Assembly: GCF_003952165.1 (NCBI RefSeq)
Contig: NZ_RXFT01000003.1
Span: forward strand, 186,001-250,000
DNA from: Variovorax guangxiensis
GTDB taxonomy: Bacteria > Pseudomonadota > Gammaproteobacteria > Burkholderiales > Burkholderiaceae_C
Length of the DNA: 64,000 nt
Reading direction: 5' to 3'
Numbering within the stretch: position 1 is the stretch's first letter; the number at the start of each line of letters is the position of its first letter. Positions 1 through 8,898 of the stretch are shown here, piece by piece. A program made the translations under genes and the position numbers. The notes below the pieces were generated by a model. That model saw only the letters and a list, made by a program, of their open reading frames with translations. It was not told the DNA's origin and searched no databases.

Positions 1-588
1 CGGGTGGTGCTCGATCTGCGGGCCCTGCTCCGCCACCGGGGCGGTGTCGACGTCATCCACCACCTGCACCGCGTGCGGGTTGCCCATCGAGAGCACAGCT
101 ACGGAAACGATAGCGCTGCCGGCGTGGGTGCCCAGGGCCAGATGCCACTTGTGCCACCCGCCCTCGGCCTGCGGGTCGAGCCCGGCGGGGTCGAAGGGCA
201 CGCGGGCGGGTTCGAAGATGGGGGCGCCCATGTCGACCGTGACGCGGCCGTCGGCGCCCATGCGGGGTTCGATCACGCCGGAGAGGGTCTGAACGCGCAC
301 CTGCTTCTTCTCTGTCAGGTGGTGTTCGCTGACGAAGCGCATGAAGCAGCGCGCGCCGTTGCCGCACTGCTCCACCTCGCCGCCGTCGGAGTTGTGGATC
401 ACGTACTGGAAGTCGATACCTTCGCCCGGCGAGGGCCGCACGGTGAGGATCTGGTCGGCGCCGACGCCGAAGTGGCGGTCGGCCAGAAAGCGGTATTGCG
501 CGGCGCTGAGGCCCAGCGTGCCGCGCGTTTCGTCCAGCACGACGAAATCGTTGCCGGCTCCCTGCATCTTGGTAAAGCGGATTCGCAT
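1..588 (-). CDS. dapF: Diaminopimelate epimerase, C-terminus cut by window edge
   Basis: Interconverts LL- and meso-diaminopimelate, the last epimerisation before lysine and peptidoglycan precursors; cytosolic. The first 196 residues are present and in frame to base 1. They contain GAGNDFVV at residues 10-17 and the catalytic-cysteine motif CGNGARC (Cys75). The second catalytic Cys, near residue 217 in the family, lies outside the window. The region ends in the [12 protein letters not shown] segment typical of DapF. The start is the ATG at 586-588, giving the normal [11 protein letters not shown]-terminus. Family assignment is secure. Confidence 0.97.
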   Translation of the reverse strand, partial: MRIRFTKMQGAGNDFVVLDETRGTLGLSAAQYRFLADRHFGVGADQILTVRPSPGEGIDFQYVIHNSDGGEVEQCGNGARCFMRFVSEHHLTEKKQVRVQTLSGVIEPRMGADGRVTVDMGAPIFEPARVPFDPAGLDPQAEGGWHKWHLALGTHAGSAIVSVAVLSMGNPHAVQVVDDVDTAPVAEQGPQIEHHP

Positions 589-660
589 CCCGGGATTATC
601 GCCACGGGCATCGCCCCTGGCGACCGAGGGCCCAAGCCCCCGCCCCGGCCGCTTCCAGCC

Positions 661-2268
661 CTACAGCGCCAGGAAGTGGTGCACCTCCGGCCTGCCGGGC
701 CCGATATGGAAGCGCAGCGCCTCGCTCTGCAGGTCCGCGTCGGCATGCGACACGCGATGGTGCTGGCGCAGGTGCTCCGCCCAGGACTCGACCAGGAACC
801 ACTCCATCACCCGCTCCGGGTCGGCCGTGTGCTCGTGCACGCCCCAGGCATAGGCGCCGTCGCGGCGGCGTTCGAGCGACAGGCGCTTCATCGCCTGCAG
901 GAAAGGCTCGCGGTCCTCCTTGCGGATGCGGTACTCGACCTGGATCATCACCGGCCCGCGGTCGTGCGCCACCGGCTCGGCCAGCAGCGGCTCTGGCCAG
1001 TGGTGCGAGGCCTGCAGGTCGGCCTCGCCGGCCGGCAGCCGCACGCGATGGAAGACGAGGCCCGCCACCACCAGCCCGACGGCGCCGGCCACCAGCGTCA
1101 TCGGCACCCCGATCTGCTGCGCCACCAGGCCCCAGCCAAGGCTGCCGGCGGCCATCGCGCCGTTGAACACCGTCAGGTACACGGCCAGGCCGCGACCGCG
1201 CACCCAGTTCGGCAGGATCGACTGGGCCACGCTGTTGAGCGTGGTCAGCGCCACGATCCAGCCCAGGCCCAGCACCAGCAGCAGCGCCACCGCCAGCCAC
1301 TTGGGCGGCGCGAAGACCAGGGCGCCCATCACCGCGGCGGTGAGCAGCGAGGCCAGCAGCATCATGCCGTCGGCGTCGAGCCGGGCGCGCAGCCGGGGCA
1401 TCACCAGCGCGCCGCCGATGGCGCCGGCACCCACCGAGCCGAGCAGCACGCCGTAGAAGCCGGCCGAGCCGCCCAGCATCTGCCGCGCCACCAGCGGCAG
1501 CAGCGCCCACACTGAGCTCGCGAACAGGAAGAACACCGCCGCGCGCAGCAGCACCACGTGCAGCTCCTTGCTGGCGCGGGTGTAGCGCAGGCCGGCGCGG
1601 AAGGCACCGAGGAAGTTCTCCGAGAGCGCCGTGTCTTCCGCCGGCGGGCGCTTCCACCACAGCAGCGCCGCGATCACGAAGACGTAGCTCAGCACGTCCA
1701 CGCCGTAGGTGGCGGCCGCGCCGAAGCTCGCGAGGATGAGCCCGCCCGCCGCCGGCCCGATGGAACGCGCGATGTTGATGCCCAGCGAGTTCAGCGCCAC
1801 GGCGCCCTTCAGGTCGGAACGCGGCACCAGCTCGGGCACGATCGACTGCCAGGTCGGCCCCATCAACGCCGCGCCGATACCGCCCACGAAGGTCAGCGCG
1901 ATCAGGTATTGCACGGTGAGCGCGCCGATGTGCGAGAGCACCAGCAGCGTGCCGCTGACCGCGGCGAGCACCAGTTGCACGAAGATCAGAAAGCGCCGCC
2001 GGTCGAGGATGTCCGACAGCACCCCCGCCGGAATCGCCAGCAGGAAGACCGGCAGCGTCGCCGCCGTCTGAATCAGCGCCACCGCCGTCGGGCTGGCCGA
2101 CAGGTCGGTCACCAGCCACGAGCTGGCCACGTCGCGCATGAAGCTGCCGATGTTGCCGAGCACCGTGGCGGCCCAGAGCACCGCGAAGACCGGCTGGCGC
2201 AGCGGCGCGAAAGCGCCGGATTGCGCCGCGGGCGCGGTCGTGCCTTGCGAGGTTTCAGACATGTGCAC
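661..2268 (-). CDS. MFS_3 (EntS-like) efflux transporter with C-terminal monooxygenase-like domain
   Basis: About 535 residues. Residues 20-415 are a 12-helix MFS pump of the EntS/MFS_3 type (LRQPVFAVLWAATVLGNIGSF near the start; the DRRRF loop after helix 2). The last ~100 residues are soluble and begin near VMIQVEYRIRKEDREPFLQ. They look like a dimeric ferredoxin-like antibiotic-biosynthesis-monooxygenase fold, an extension common in this MFS subgroup. The gene overlaps the end of the doxX-like gene by 14 bp, so the two are probably co-translated. Start could be Met1 or Met3 (MHMSETS). The substrate cannot be read from the sequence. Confidence 0.88.
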   Translation of the reverse strand: MHMSETSQGTTAPAAQSGAFAPLRQPVFAVLWAATVLGNIGSFMRDVASSWLVTDLSASPTAVALIQTAATLPVFLLAIPAGVLSDILDRRRFLIFVQLVLAAVSGTLLVLSHIGALTVQYLIALTFVGGIGAALMGPTWQSIVPELVPRSDLKGAVALNSLGINIARSIGPAAGGLILASFGAAATYGVDVLSYVFVIAALLWWKRPPAEDTALSENFLGAFRAGLRYTRASKELHVVLLRAAVFFLFASSVWALLPLVARQMLGGSAGFYGVLLGSVGAGAIGGALVMPRLRARLDADGMMLLASLLTAAVMGALVFAPPKWLAVALLLVLGLGWIVALTTLNSVAQSILPNWVRGRGLAVYLTVFNGAMAAGSLGWGLVAQQIGVPMTLVAGAVGLVVAGLVFHRVRLPAGEADLQASHHWPEPLLAEPVAHDRGPVMIQVEYRIRKEDREPFLQAMKRLSLERRRDGAYAWGVHEHTADPERVMEWFLVESWAEHLRQHHRVSHADADLQSEALRFHIGPGRPEVHHFLAL

Positions 2269-2659
2269 GCTCCTTCAGGTCGTGCCAGGCGACGAGCAGG
2301 AAGCCGCCGACCAGGCCCAGATGCTCGAAGAAGGAGTTTGCCGCCATGAAGCGCTCCTGCCCCACCGGCATCTGCCAGAAGCGCAGCGCCACGAAGGTCG
2401 CCATCAGCGTGAATCCGCCGAGCGCCAGCGCGCCGAGCCAGCGCAGCCGGCCGGTGAGGATGAGCGCCGAGGCGCCCAGCTCCAGCACGATCACCGCCAG
2501 GGCCAGCGGCCCCGCGGGCGACAGGCCGAAGTGGTTCATTTCGGCCAGGGCCGCGTCGAAGTCCATCGCCTTGTTCAGGCCGCCCTGCAGGTAGGCGGCG
2601 CACAGCAGCAGCAAGGCGATCCAGCGCAGCAGGGGTGCGGTTGTCCAGCGCATCGTCAT
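2255..2659 (-). CDS. DoxX family membrane protein
   Basis: A 134-residue protein with four predicted membrane helices (around residues 9-25, 48-68, 73-92, 110-127), matching the DoxX/SURF4-like family in length and pattern (LNKAMDFDAALAEM loop, then FFEHLGLVGGFLLVAW). Such proteins are often linked to redox or quinone functions, but none is demonstrated here. It starts at the ATG at 2657-2659, six bases after the amidohydrolase stop, and its end overlaps the MFS start, placing it in the middle of the operon. Confidence 0.85.
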   Translation of the reverse strand: MTMRWTTAPLLRWIALLLLCAAYLQGGLNKAMDFDAALAEMNHFGLSPAGPLALAVIVLELGASALILTGRLRWLGALALGGFTLMATFVALRFWQMPVGQERFMAANSFFEHLGLVGGFLLVAWHDLKERAHV

Positions 2660-2664
2660 CTTCC

Positions 2665-4665
2665 TCACACCGCCCAGCAGGCGCAGCCGAGCGCGCCCCA
2701 GAAGCTCTTCAGGTCGCCAACGGGCAGCTTGCTGCTCCAGGCCGTGGCGTGGCTGTGGCCGTGCACGTTGCAGTTGTTGGCGCAGGCGCAGGACATCGCG
2801 GCGTTGCGCATTACTTTCTGCAGCGGCGCGCCCTCCTTCTTGTCGGCCCAGCCGGCATAGCCGCCGAAGGTGCGCGCGGGCGACCAGTCGGGCATGGCGG
2901 GCGGCACCGAGCCCTCGTCGTGCGACGCGAAGGGGCCGGCGCCCCAGACCACTTTGCCGCCCACCATGGTCAGCAGCGCGGTGGTGTCGGCGATGTCCGA
3001 TTCGGGGCAGGCGAAGAAGTCGCGGTCGGGCACCACCAGGTCGGCGAGTTGGCCGGCCTGGATGCGGCCCTTCTTGCCCTCCTCGTTCGAGAACCAGGTG
3101 ACGTTCTCGGTCCACATGCGCAGCGCCTGTTCGCGGTCGAGCAGGTTGCGCTGCGGCGTGATCTGCAGGCCGCCCACCGTCTTGCCCGTGACCAGCCAGG
3201 ACAGCGACACCCACGGGTTGTACGAAGCCACCCGCGTCGCGTCGGTGCCGGCCGAGACCTTCAGGCCGCGCTCCAGCATGCGCTTGACCGGCGGCGTGGC
3301 CTCGGCTGCGGCGGCGCCGTAGCGCTCGACGAAGTATTCGCCCTGGTAGGCCATGCGGTGCTGCACGGCCACGCCGCCGCCGAGCGCAGCAATGCGGTCC
3401 ATCGACTTCTCGGAAATGGTCTCGGCATGGTCGAAGAACCAGTTCAGGCCGGCCAGCGGGGTGTCCTTGTTGACCTTCTCGAACACGTCGAGCGAGCGGC
3501 TGATGGTTTCGTCGTAGGTGGCATGCATGCGCCAGGGCCAGCGGTTCTGCGCCAGGATGCGCACCACGCCTTCGAGGTCGCCTTCCATCTCGGGCGCCAT
3601 CTCGGGACGCGGCTGGCGGAAGTCCTCGAAGTCGGCGGCCGAGAACACCAGCATCTCGCCCGCGCCGTTGTGGCGGAAGTAGTCGTCGCCCTGCTTGTAT
3701 CTGGAGTTGGCGGTCCAGTTCAGGAAGTCGTCCTTCTCCTGCTTGGGCTTCTGCGTGAACAGGTTGTAGGCCAGGCGGATGGTGAGCTGGCCGTCGTCGG
3801 CCAGCTTGCGGATGACTTCGTAGTCGTCGGGGTAGTTCTGGTTGCCGCCGCCCGCGTCGATGGCGCCGGTCACGCCCAGGCGGTTGAGCTCGCGCATGAA
3901 GTGGCGCGTGGAGTTGAGCTGATAGTCGAAAGGCAGCTTCGGGCCCTTGGCCAGCGTGGCGTAGAGGATGGCCGCGTTGGGCTTGGCCAGCAGCAGGCCG
4001 GTGGGGTTGCCGGCGCTGTCGCGCACGATCTCGCCGCCGGGCGGCGCGGGCGTGTCCTTGGTGTAGCCCACGGCGCGCAGCGCGGCGCCGTTGAGCAGCG
4101 CGCGGTCGTACAGATGCAGGATGAACACCGGCGTGTCGGGCGCCACGGCGTTCAGCTCTTCGATGGTCGGCAGGCGCTTCTCGGTGAACTGGTGCTCGGT
4201 GAAGCCGCCCACCACGCGCACCCACTGCGGCGCGGGCGTGACTGCCACCTGCCGCTTGAGCATGCCCATGGCGTCGGCGAGGCTCCTCACGCCGTCCCAG
4301 CGCAGCTCCATGTTGTAGTTCAGGCCGCCGCGGATGATGTGCAGGTGGTTGTCGATCAGCCCCGGCAGCACGCGCTTGCCCTGCAGGTCGATCACGCAGG
4401 TGGCGCCGCCGGCCAGCGGCAGCACCTCTTCGGCGCGGCCGACGCGGGTGAAGCGGCCGTCCTTGATGGCTACGGCCTCGGCCACCGGGTTGGCGCGGTC
4501 CAGCGTGGTGAAGCGGCCGTTGTGCAGGATCAGGTCGGGGGTTTCGGTGTTGGTCATGTTGCTGGAAAGAGAGGCGACCGCGAGGCCGGGGGCTGCGAGG
4601 GTGGCGCCGATTGCTCCGAGGGAGCCGAGGACACGGCGGCGGCTGGGGTCTGCGGATGAGTTCAT
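2665..4665 (-). CDS. Tat-exported amidohydrolase, YtcJ-like (amidohydrolase family 3)
   Basis: A 666-residue metal-dependent hydrolase. The N-terminus SRRRVLGSLGAIG followed by an alanine-rich stretch is a twin-arginine signal, so the enzyme should fold in the cytoplasm and act in the periplasm. The metal-binding start GLIDNHLHIIRGG follows the first beta-sandwich. The last ~45 residues are unusual: a Cys/His cluster (CACANNCNVHGHSH) and a terminal GCACWAV. I chose the ATG at 4663-4665 because it places the Tat motif at residue 8 and overlaps the XapX stop as ATGA; an upstream in-frame start would bury the signal. The substrate is unknown. Confidence 0.88.
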   Translation of the reverse strand: MNSSADPSRRRVLGSLGAIGATLAAPGLAVASLSSNMTNTETPDLILHNGRFTTLDRANPVAEAVAIKDGRFTRVGRAEEVLPLAGGATCVIDLQGKRVLPGLIDNHLHIIRGGLNYNMELRWDGVRSLADAMGMLKRQVAVTPAPQWVRVVGGFTEHQFTEKRLPTIEELNAVAPDTPVFILHLYDRALLNGAALRAVGYTKDTPAPPGGEIVRDSAGNPTGLLLAKPNAAILYATLAKGPKLPFDYQLNSTRHFMRELNRLGVTGAIDAGGGNQNYPDDYEVIRKLADDGQLTIRLAYNLFTQKPKQEKDDFLNWTANSRYKQGDDYFRHNGAGEMLVFSAADFEDFRQPRPEMAPEMEGDLEGVVRILAQNRWPWRMHATYDETISRSLDVFEKVNKDTPLAGLNWFFDHAETISEKSMDRIAALGGGVAVQHRMAYQGEYFVERYGAAAAEATPPVKRMLERGLKVSAGTDATRVASYNPWVSLSWLVTGKTVGGLQITPQRNLLDREQALRMWTENVTWFSNEEGKKGRIQAGQLADLVVPDRDFFACPESDIADTTALLTMVGGKVVWGAGPFASHDEGSVPPAMPDWSPARTFGGYAGWADKKEGAPLQKVMRNAAMSCACANNCNVHGHSHATAWSSKLPVGDLKSFWGALGCACWAV

Positions 4666-4961
4666 GCGTCGTGCCTGCCGGAGGACTGAGTTTCGGCGGT
4701 ATTCACTACCGGTGACTGGGGTTGCACGCACTTCGGCAGATCGCCGAACACATGCGGCTTGACCTGGTGATGCAGCCACGAGGTGGCCGCCGCCTCGGGC
4801 TTGATCACGCTCTTGATGAGCGGCGGGATCTGCTCGCCGAGCAGGATTCCCAGAAGCCCCACCAGGGCGATGACCGGCGGCGCCGGCGAGCGCACCTGGA
4901 AGAGTGCGTAGATCACGCCGACCAGGAGGCCGAGCGCGAGCGAGAGGACATAGGGCTTCAT
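4662..4961 (-). CDS. XapX domain (DUF1427) small membrane protein
   Basis: 99 residues. Two hydrophobic segments (about 4-22 and 30-45) carry the XapX pattern SLALGLLVGVIYALFQVRSP, then PPVIALVGLLGILLGEQ. The tail of ~45 residues is hydrophilic and not recognised. It overlaps the downstream amidohydrolase by ATGA and lies 25 bp after the hydrolase gene. XapX genes often sit beside isochorismatase-like hydrolases and amidohydrolases under a LysR regulator, as here. Function unknown. Confidence 0.85.
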   Translation of the reverse strand: MKPYVLSLALGLLVGVIYALFQVRSPAPPVIALVGLLGILLGEQIPPLIKSVIKPEAAATSWLHHQVKPHVFGDLPKCVQPQSPVVNTAETQSSGRHDA

Positions 4962-4986
4962 GATCTCGTCGGCCTCGTGTCGTCGA

Positions 4987-5640
4987 TCAACCCTCGTGGG
5001 CGCCGAACATGGTCTTGGCGTAGTTGATGCCGATACCGTAGGCGCCGCCCACCTTCTTCGCGATGCCGGTGGTCAGCTCGTAGGTTTCGCCGCGGGCCCA
5101 GTCGCGCTGCAGCTCGAGCAGATATTGCAGCGAGGTCATCGGCTGCGCGCCGGCCTGCACCATGCGCTCCATCGCGCGGTTGTGCGCCTCGGCCGACACG
5201 TCGCCGCAGGCGTCGGCGATCACGTACACCTCGAAGCCCTGGTCGAGTGCCGACAGCGCCGGGCCAACGATGCACACGCTGGTCCACAGGCCCGCCAGCA
5301 CGATGCGCGGCTTGCCGATCTGGTTCACGCGCTCGATCACGGCGGCGTCTTCCCAGGTGTTCATCGAGGTGCGGTCCAGCATCTTCTGGCCCGGGAAGGC
5401 ATCGGTGATCTCGCTGAACATCGGGCCCGAGAAGCTCTTCTCGGCCACCGTCGTGAGGATGGTCGACACGCCGAAGCCGGCCGCCGCCTGCGCCACCAGC
5501 GCGGCGTTGTTGCGCAGGTTCACGGCGTCGATCGAGTGCGTGGCGAAGGCCATCTGCGACTGGAAGTCGATCATCACCAGCGTGTGGTCGGAGGGGGTCA
5601 GCAGCTTGGAACCGGCGGTGGGGGTGGCTTTGATGGACAT
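4987..5640 (-). CDS. Isochorismatase-family hydrolase (YcaC-like)
   Basis: 217-residue cysteine hydrolase. Asp25 in VMIDFQSQM and the nucleophile Cys123 in LWTSVCIVG fit the family triad. The cis-peptide region LAGLWTSVC and the length match YcaC-type hydrolases. Start ATG 5638-5640 has a good AGGAG eight bases upstream; longer in-frame starts would run into the divergent promoter. It is the first gene of the operon running down to the MFS pump at 661, divergent from a LysR regulator that probably controls it. The substrate is not evident. Confidence 0.9.
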   Translation of the reverse strand: MSIKATPTAGSKLLTPSDHTLVMIDFQSQMAFATHSIDAVNLRNNAALVAQAAAGFGVSTILTTVAEKSFSGPMFSEITDAFPGQKMLDRTSMNTWEDAAVIERVNQIGKPRIVLAGLWTSVCIVGPALSALDQGFEVYVIADACGDVSAEAHNRAMERMVQAGAQPMTSLQYLLELQRDWARGETYELTTGIAKKVGGAYGIGINYAKTMFGAHEG

Positions 5641-5773
5641 GTGAAAAACTCCTGCGGGTTGGTTGAATGTTCGATCTGATTCACAATTGCTTCCGGAGAG
5701 AAATCTCCTTGGCATGGAACGAATCATCGAGGCCATTGCGGTCGTCATCGACGAAACTTTTCATCGTCAATGA

Positions 5774-5786
5774 TCGAATTTTTCGA
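5774..5786. promoter_or_regulatory. Candidate LysR operator in divergent intergenic region
   Basis: The perfect palindrome TCGAA-TTT-TTCGA has the T-N11-A form of LysR-type operators and lies 45 bp before the LysR start. A wider inverted pair AATGTTCGA (5666-5674) / TCGAACATT (5783-5791) brackets the intergenic region, consistent with control of both divergent transcripts. Binding is inferred from position and symmetry. Confidence 0.5.
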
Positions 5787-5831
5787 ACATTGCTTTTCCA
5801 CCCTTTCTTCTTCACCCTCGCAGGCCACCGC

Positions 5832-6740
5832 ATGCTCAAACTCAGCCTGGAAGCCATCGAGATCGTCGACGCCATCGCGCGCCACGGCTCCTTTGCCGCA
5901 GCCGCCTCGCATCTCAACAAGGTGCCCTCCACCATCTCCTACGCCGTGGGCAAGCTGGAAGAGCAGTTGGGCATGCTCCTCTTCGAGCGCAACGGCCCGC
6001 GCGTGAGCCTCACCGCCGCCGGCGAGGAAATGCTCAAGGAAGGCCGCTGGCTGCTCGGCGCCGCGAGCGACCTCGAATCGCGCATGCGCCAGATCGCCAC
6101 CGGCTACGAGTCGGAGATCCGCCTGGTGCACGACTCGTTGATTCCCACGCAGGCCCTCATCGACGACATCCGCGCCTTCGAAGACCTGCGCTGCGGCACG
6201 CGGCTGCGCATCGGCTGCGAGGCGCTCACCGGCAGCTGGGAGGCGCTGCGCGAAGGCCGCGCCGACATCGTCATCGCCGCCGGCGATGGCCCGGCCGGCG
6301 GCGGCTACCAGGCCGTGACCGTGGGCAGCCTCGACTTCGCCTTCTGCGTCGCGCCCACGCACCCGCTCACGCGCCTGGGCCGGCCGCTGCAACGCGGCGA
6401 CCTGCTGGAATGCAACGCCATCGTGGTGGGCGACAGCGCGCGCACGCTCTCGGAGCGCACCGTCGGCCTGCTGGCCGGCCAGCCGCGCATCACCGTCCCT
6501 TCGATGCCCGCGAAGATCGCCTGCCAGGTCGCCGGCCTCGGCCACGGCTTCCTGCCGCGCGCCTGCATCGTGAACGAGCTCAAGCGAGGCACGCTGGTCG
6601 AGCTGCCGACAGAAGAGCCACGCCCGCCCGAGGCCTTCTGGCTGGCGTGGAAGACCGGCGCGCAGGGGCAGGCGCTGCGCTGGTGGCGCGAGCGGATGAA
6701 CCGCAAGCTGATACCGGCGCTGCTGCCGCGGTCGAGCTGA
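5832..6740 (+). CDS. LysR family transcriptional regulator
   Basis: 302 residues: N-terminal winged helix-turn-helix (LEAIEIVDAIARHGSFAAAA, then LNKVPSTISYAVGKLEEQLG, residues ~4-60) and a LysR substrate-binding domain from ~90 to the end. The start is the ATG at 5832, which gives the usual MLKLSLEAIEIV opening; the 55 residues upstream in frame have no family character. Divergent from the hydrolase-XapX-amidohydrolase-DoxX-MFS operon and most likely its regulator. The inducer is unknown. Confidence 0.92.
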   Translation: MLKLSLEAIEIVDAIARHGSFAAAASHLNKVPSTISYAVGKLEEQLGMLLFERNGPRVSLTAAGEEMLKEGRWLLGAASDLESRMRQIATGYESEIRLVHDSLIPTQALIDDIRAFEDLRCGTRLRIGCEALTGSWEALREGRADIVIAAGDGPAGGGYQAVTVGSLDFAFCVAPTHPLTRLGRPLQRGDLLECNAIVVGDSARTLSERTVGLLAGQPRITVPSMPAKIACQVAGLGHGFLPRACIVNELKRGTLVELPTEEPRPPEAFWLAWKTGAQGQALRWWRERMNRKLIPALLPRSS

Positions 6741-6790
6741 GACTTGGCCGACCTTAGGATTGCGCGATTCAAGGAAGAAAAGACGCCCGC

Positions 6791-8170
6791 ATGAGCCACT
6801 GGAAAGCGCTGGAGCCGCTGATCGTCGAAGACGCCACGCGTGCACTGCGCGAACTGCTGAACCAGAACCCCGGCGAGCGGTTGTATGCGGTCGCCTTCAG
6901 CGGCATGTACCGTGAACTCGACGGCCCGATCTATCTGCCTGCACTCTCCGCCAACAGCGTGAGCGCCCGCGAGGACGAGGGCAGCGGCGACTTCTGGTCG
7001 GCCGAGTGGAACCCGGCCGACTGGCGCTGGGACGAGATCCAGTTCTCCAGCCCGGCCCTGGATGCGGCCGCCGACGCTGCCTGCGAGCTCACCCGCAACG
7101 AAACCCGCGAAGGCTGGCTGCTCGCCGAGCGGGAATGCATCGACATGCTCGTCTCGGCCGCGCGGAAACTCCGGGCCGCGCTGGGCGATGCGCCCCAGCT
7201 CACGCCGGACTTCGTGCTCTTCCTGCACGACGACGAGAACGGCCTCGACCTGGCGCGCCGCTGCATCGGCGATGCCGCGTTCCAGGCCCTTTTTCCGAAG
7301 GAAGCGATCGCGCAGCGGGAGCGCATGCGCGTCGCGTCCCTGCCCGTCGAAGAGCGGGTGGCCTGGCTTGTCGGGCGTCTCGGCCGCTTCGATGGCAAGC
7401 CGGTCGATGCCGAGGACGCGGAGCAATGGCTGATCGACATCGGCGCACCCGCCGTGCCGGCACTCGTCGAGCAACTGGCCCGACCGCGCGGCAGGTTCGG
7501 CAGCGAAGCCGCCAGGATGCTCGGGCGCATCGGTCTGGCGACGCCCGAGGTGCTGGACACGCTGCGCAAGAGGCTGCTCGCGCGCGGCGACAAGCCCACG
7601 CACGCCTGGTGCGCCGCGACGCTGGCGTACCTGGGCGACAGCGAATGGCTCTTCGGGCGGCTCGCCGAGTGGCGCGGCGAGCCCGAGCGGGCGGCAGTCG
7701 CCATCCGCGGGCTCTGCGCCCCGTATTCGTCCTTTCGCGACCCGACGCCCGCGGCCCTCGACTACCGGCAACTGGAAACCTTGCTCTCGGGCTCCGCGGC
7801 CGAAGTCGCCGTCGTGCACGACAAGCTCAAGCCCGGCAGCAGCTACTGCACGCTGCGCGCCGGGGAACTCGACGAGGCTCTGCGCGGCCTGGCTTCCCCG
7901 CACGCCTTAGTCCGCCGGCATGCGGCCAGCCTGCTGGACGAACGGGGACTGGGCGCCGAAGCCGGGGAGCGCATCCTGCCGGCGCTGGCCGATCGCCTCG
8001 CGCACGACGACGACGCCGACGTGCGCTGGCAAGCCGTTCGCGGCCTCATGGCGTGGAAGCGTGCGGCACTTCCGTGGCAGGCGCAGGTGCGGCACGCCGG
8101 CCTGCACGACGCCGACGAGCGCGTGCGCGAAGCCGCCCGGCAGTGCCTTGCCGATCAGGGCAGCGCCTGA
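6791..8170 (+). CDS. DUF4303-like protein with HEAT repeats
   Basis: 459 residues, no signal peptide or membrane segment. The first ~190 residues (ATRALRELLNQNPGERLYAVAFSG at the start; repeated W residues at FWSAEWNPADWRWDE) resemble DUF4303-type proteins. The rest is alpha-helical with HEAT-like repeats, such as IGAPAVPALVEQL near 220 and DDDADVRWQAVRGLMAWK near 420. Probably a cytoplasmic scaffold or binding protein. It stands alone: 50 bp after the LysR gene and convergent with the isomerase gene downstream. Confidence 0.75.
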   Translation: MSHWKALEPLIVEDATRALRELLNQNPGERLYAVAFSGMYRELDGPIYLPALSANSVSAREDEGSGDFWSAEWNPADWRWDEIQFSSPALDAAADAACELTRNETREGWLLAERECIDMLVSAARKLRAALGDAPQLTPDFVLFLHDDENGLDLARRCIGDAAFQALFPKEAIAQRERMRVASLPVEERVAWLVGRLGRFDGKPVDAEDAEQWLIDIGAPAVPALVEQLARPRGRFGSEAARMLGRIGLATPEVLDTLRKRLLARGDKPTHAWCAATLAYLGDSEWLFGRLAEWRGEPERAAVAIRGLCAPYSSFRDPTPAALDYRQLETLLSGSAAEVAVVHDKLKPGSSYCTLRAGELDEALRGLASPHALVRRHAASLLDERGLGAEAGERILPALADRLAHDDDADVRWQAVRGLMAWKRAALPWQAQVRHAGLHDADERVREAARQCLADQGSA

Positions 8171-8182
8171 AGGCGGGTGCGC

Positions 8183-8812
8183 TCAGCCCGCAGCGCGCAG
8201 CTTGTCCAGTGCCCGGTCGAGGAAAGCGAGCCGGTCCTGTCCCCAGAAGCGCTCGCCGTTCAGGATGAAGGTCGGCGCGCCGAACACGCCGGCCTCCACC
8301 GCCTCGGCGCTGTTGGCGCGGTAAATCGCCAGCACTTCGGCCGACTGCTCCATCGCCTGCAGCGAGGCGCCGTCGTAGCCGTTCTCGTCGGCCACGCAGA
8401 TGCGCACCTCGGCCCTGGAGGTGTCGCGCTCCTCGGCCCACAGGGCGCGCAGCAGCGCGTGCGAGAGCGGCTGGGCATCGAGGCCCTGCAACTGGGCGGC
8501 GATCACCATCCAGCCGGGGTACTTGTTCCAGTTCGGATCGGTCGGCGCGCCCTTCGGGTAGTGCGCGGGCTCCAGGTTCATGGGCATGCCGAGGTAGTCA
8601 CTCCAGCGCGCGAGTTCGAGCGCATGGTACGTGCGGCGCGGCTCGGGCCGGGTCTTCAGCGGGATGCCGCCGGTCTGCGGCACCACGGCCTGGAAGTCGT
8701 AGGGCTTGAGCGCGAGCCGCACGTGGTGGCGGCGCACGATGTCCTGGAGTTGCGGGCCGCCGAGGTAGGCCCAGGGAGAGGAGAGGCTGTAGTAGCAGTC
8801 GAGCGCGATCAT
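8183..8812 (-). CDS. 2-hydroxychromene-2-carboxylate isomerase / DsbA-like protein
   Basis: 209-residue thioredoxin-fold protein of the kappa-class GST / HCCA isomerase family. The active-site region is DCYYSLSSPWAYLG (residues 5-18), with Ser where DsbA has CxxC. GVFGAPTFILNGERFWGQDR near the C-terminus is the conserved cis-Pro and substrate loop. These enzymes use glutathione in aromatic degradation or act as general S-transferases. No degradation operon surrounds it, so the substrate stays open. Confidence 0.9.
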   Translation of the reverse strand: MIALDCYYSLSSPWAYLGGPQLQDIVRRHHVRLALKPYDFQAVVPQTGGIPLKTRPEPRRTYHALELARWSDYLGMPMNLEPAHYPKGAPTDPNWNKYPGWMVIAAQLQGLDAQPLSHALLRALWAEERDTSRAEVRICVADENGYDGASLQAMEQSAEVLAIYRANSAEAVEAGVFGAPTFILNGERFWGQDRLAFLDRALDKLRAAG

Positions 8813-8898
8813 GGCTTCGATTATCTTCAGCGCATGCCCGCCGATGCTGCAACTCTCCCCCTTCTCCCCTTGGGGTCGGCACAGGCAGCGGCGAAGCG

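Noticed and set aside
53..2119. Long open frames antisense to or shifted from dapF and the MFS gene
   Set aside because: They are shadow frames of high-GC genes: rich in Arg/Ala/Gly, with no domain and no ribosome binding site. The true genes explain the same bases.
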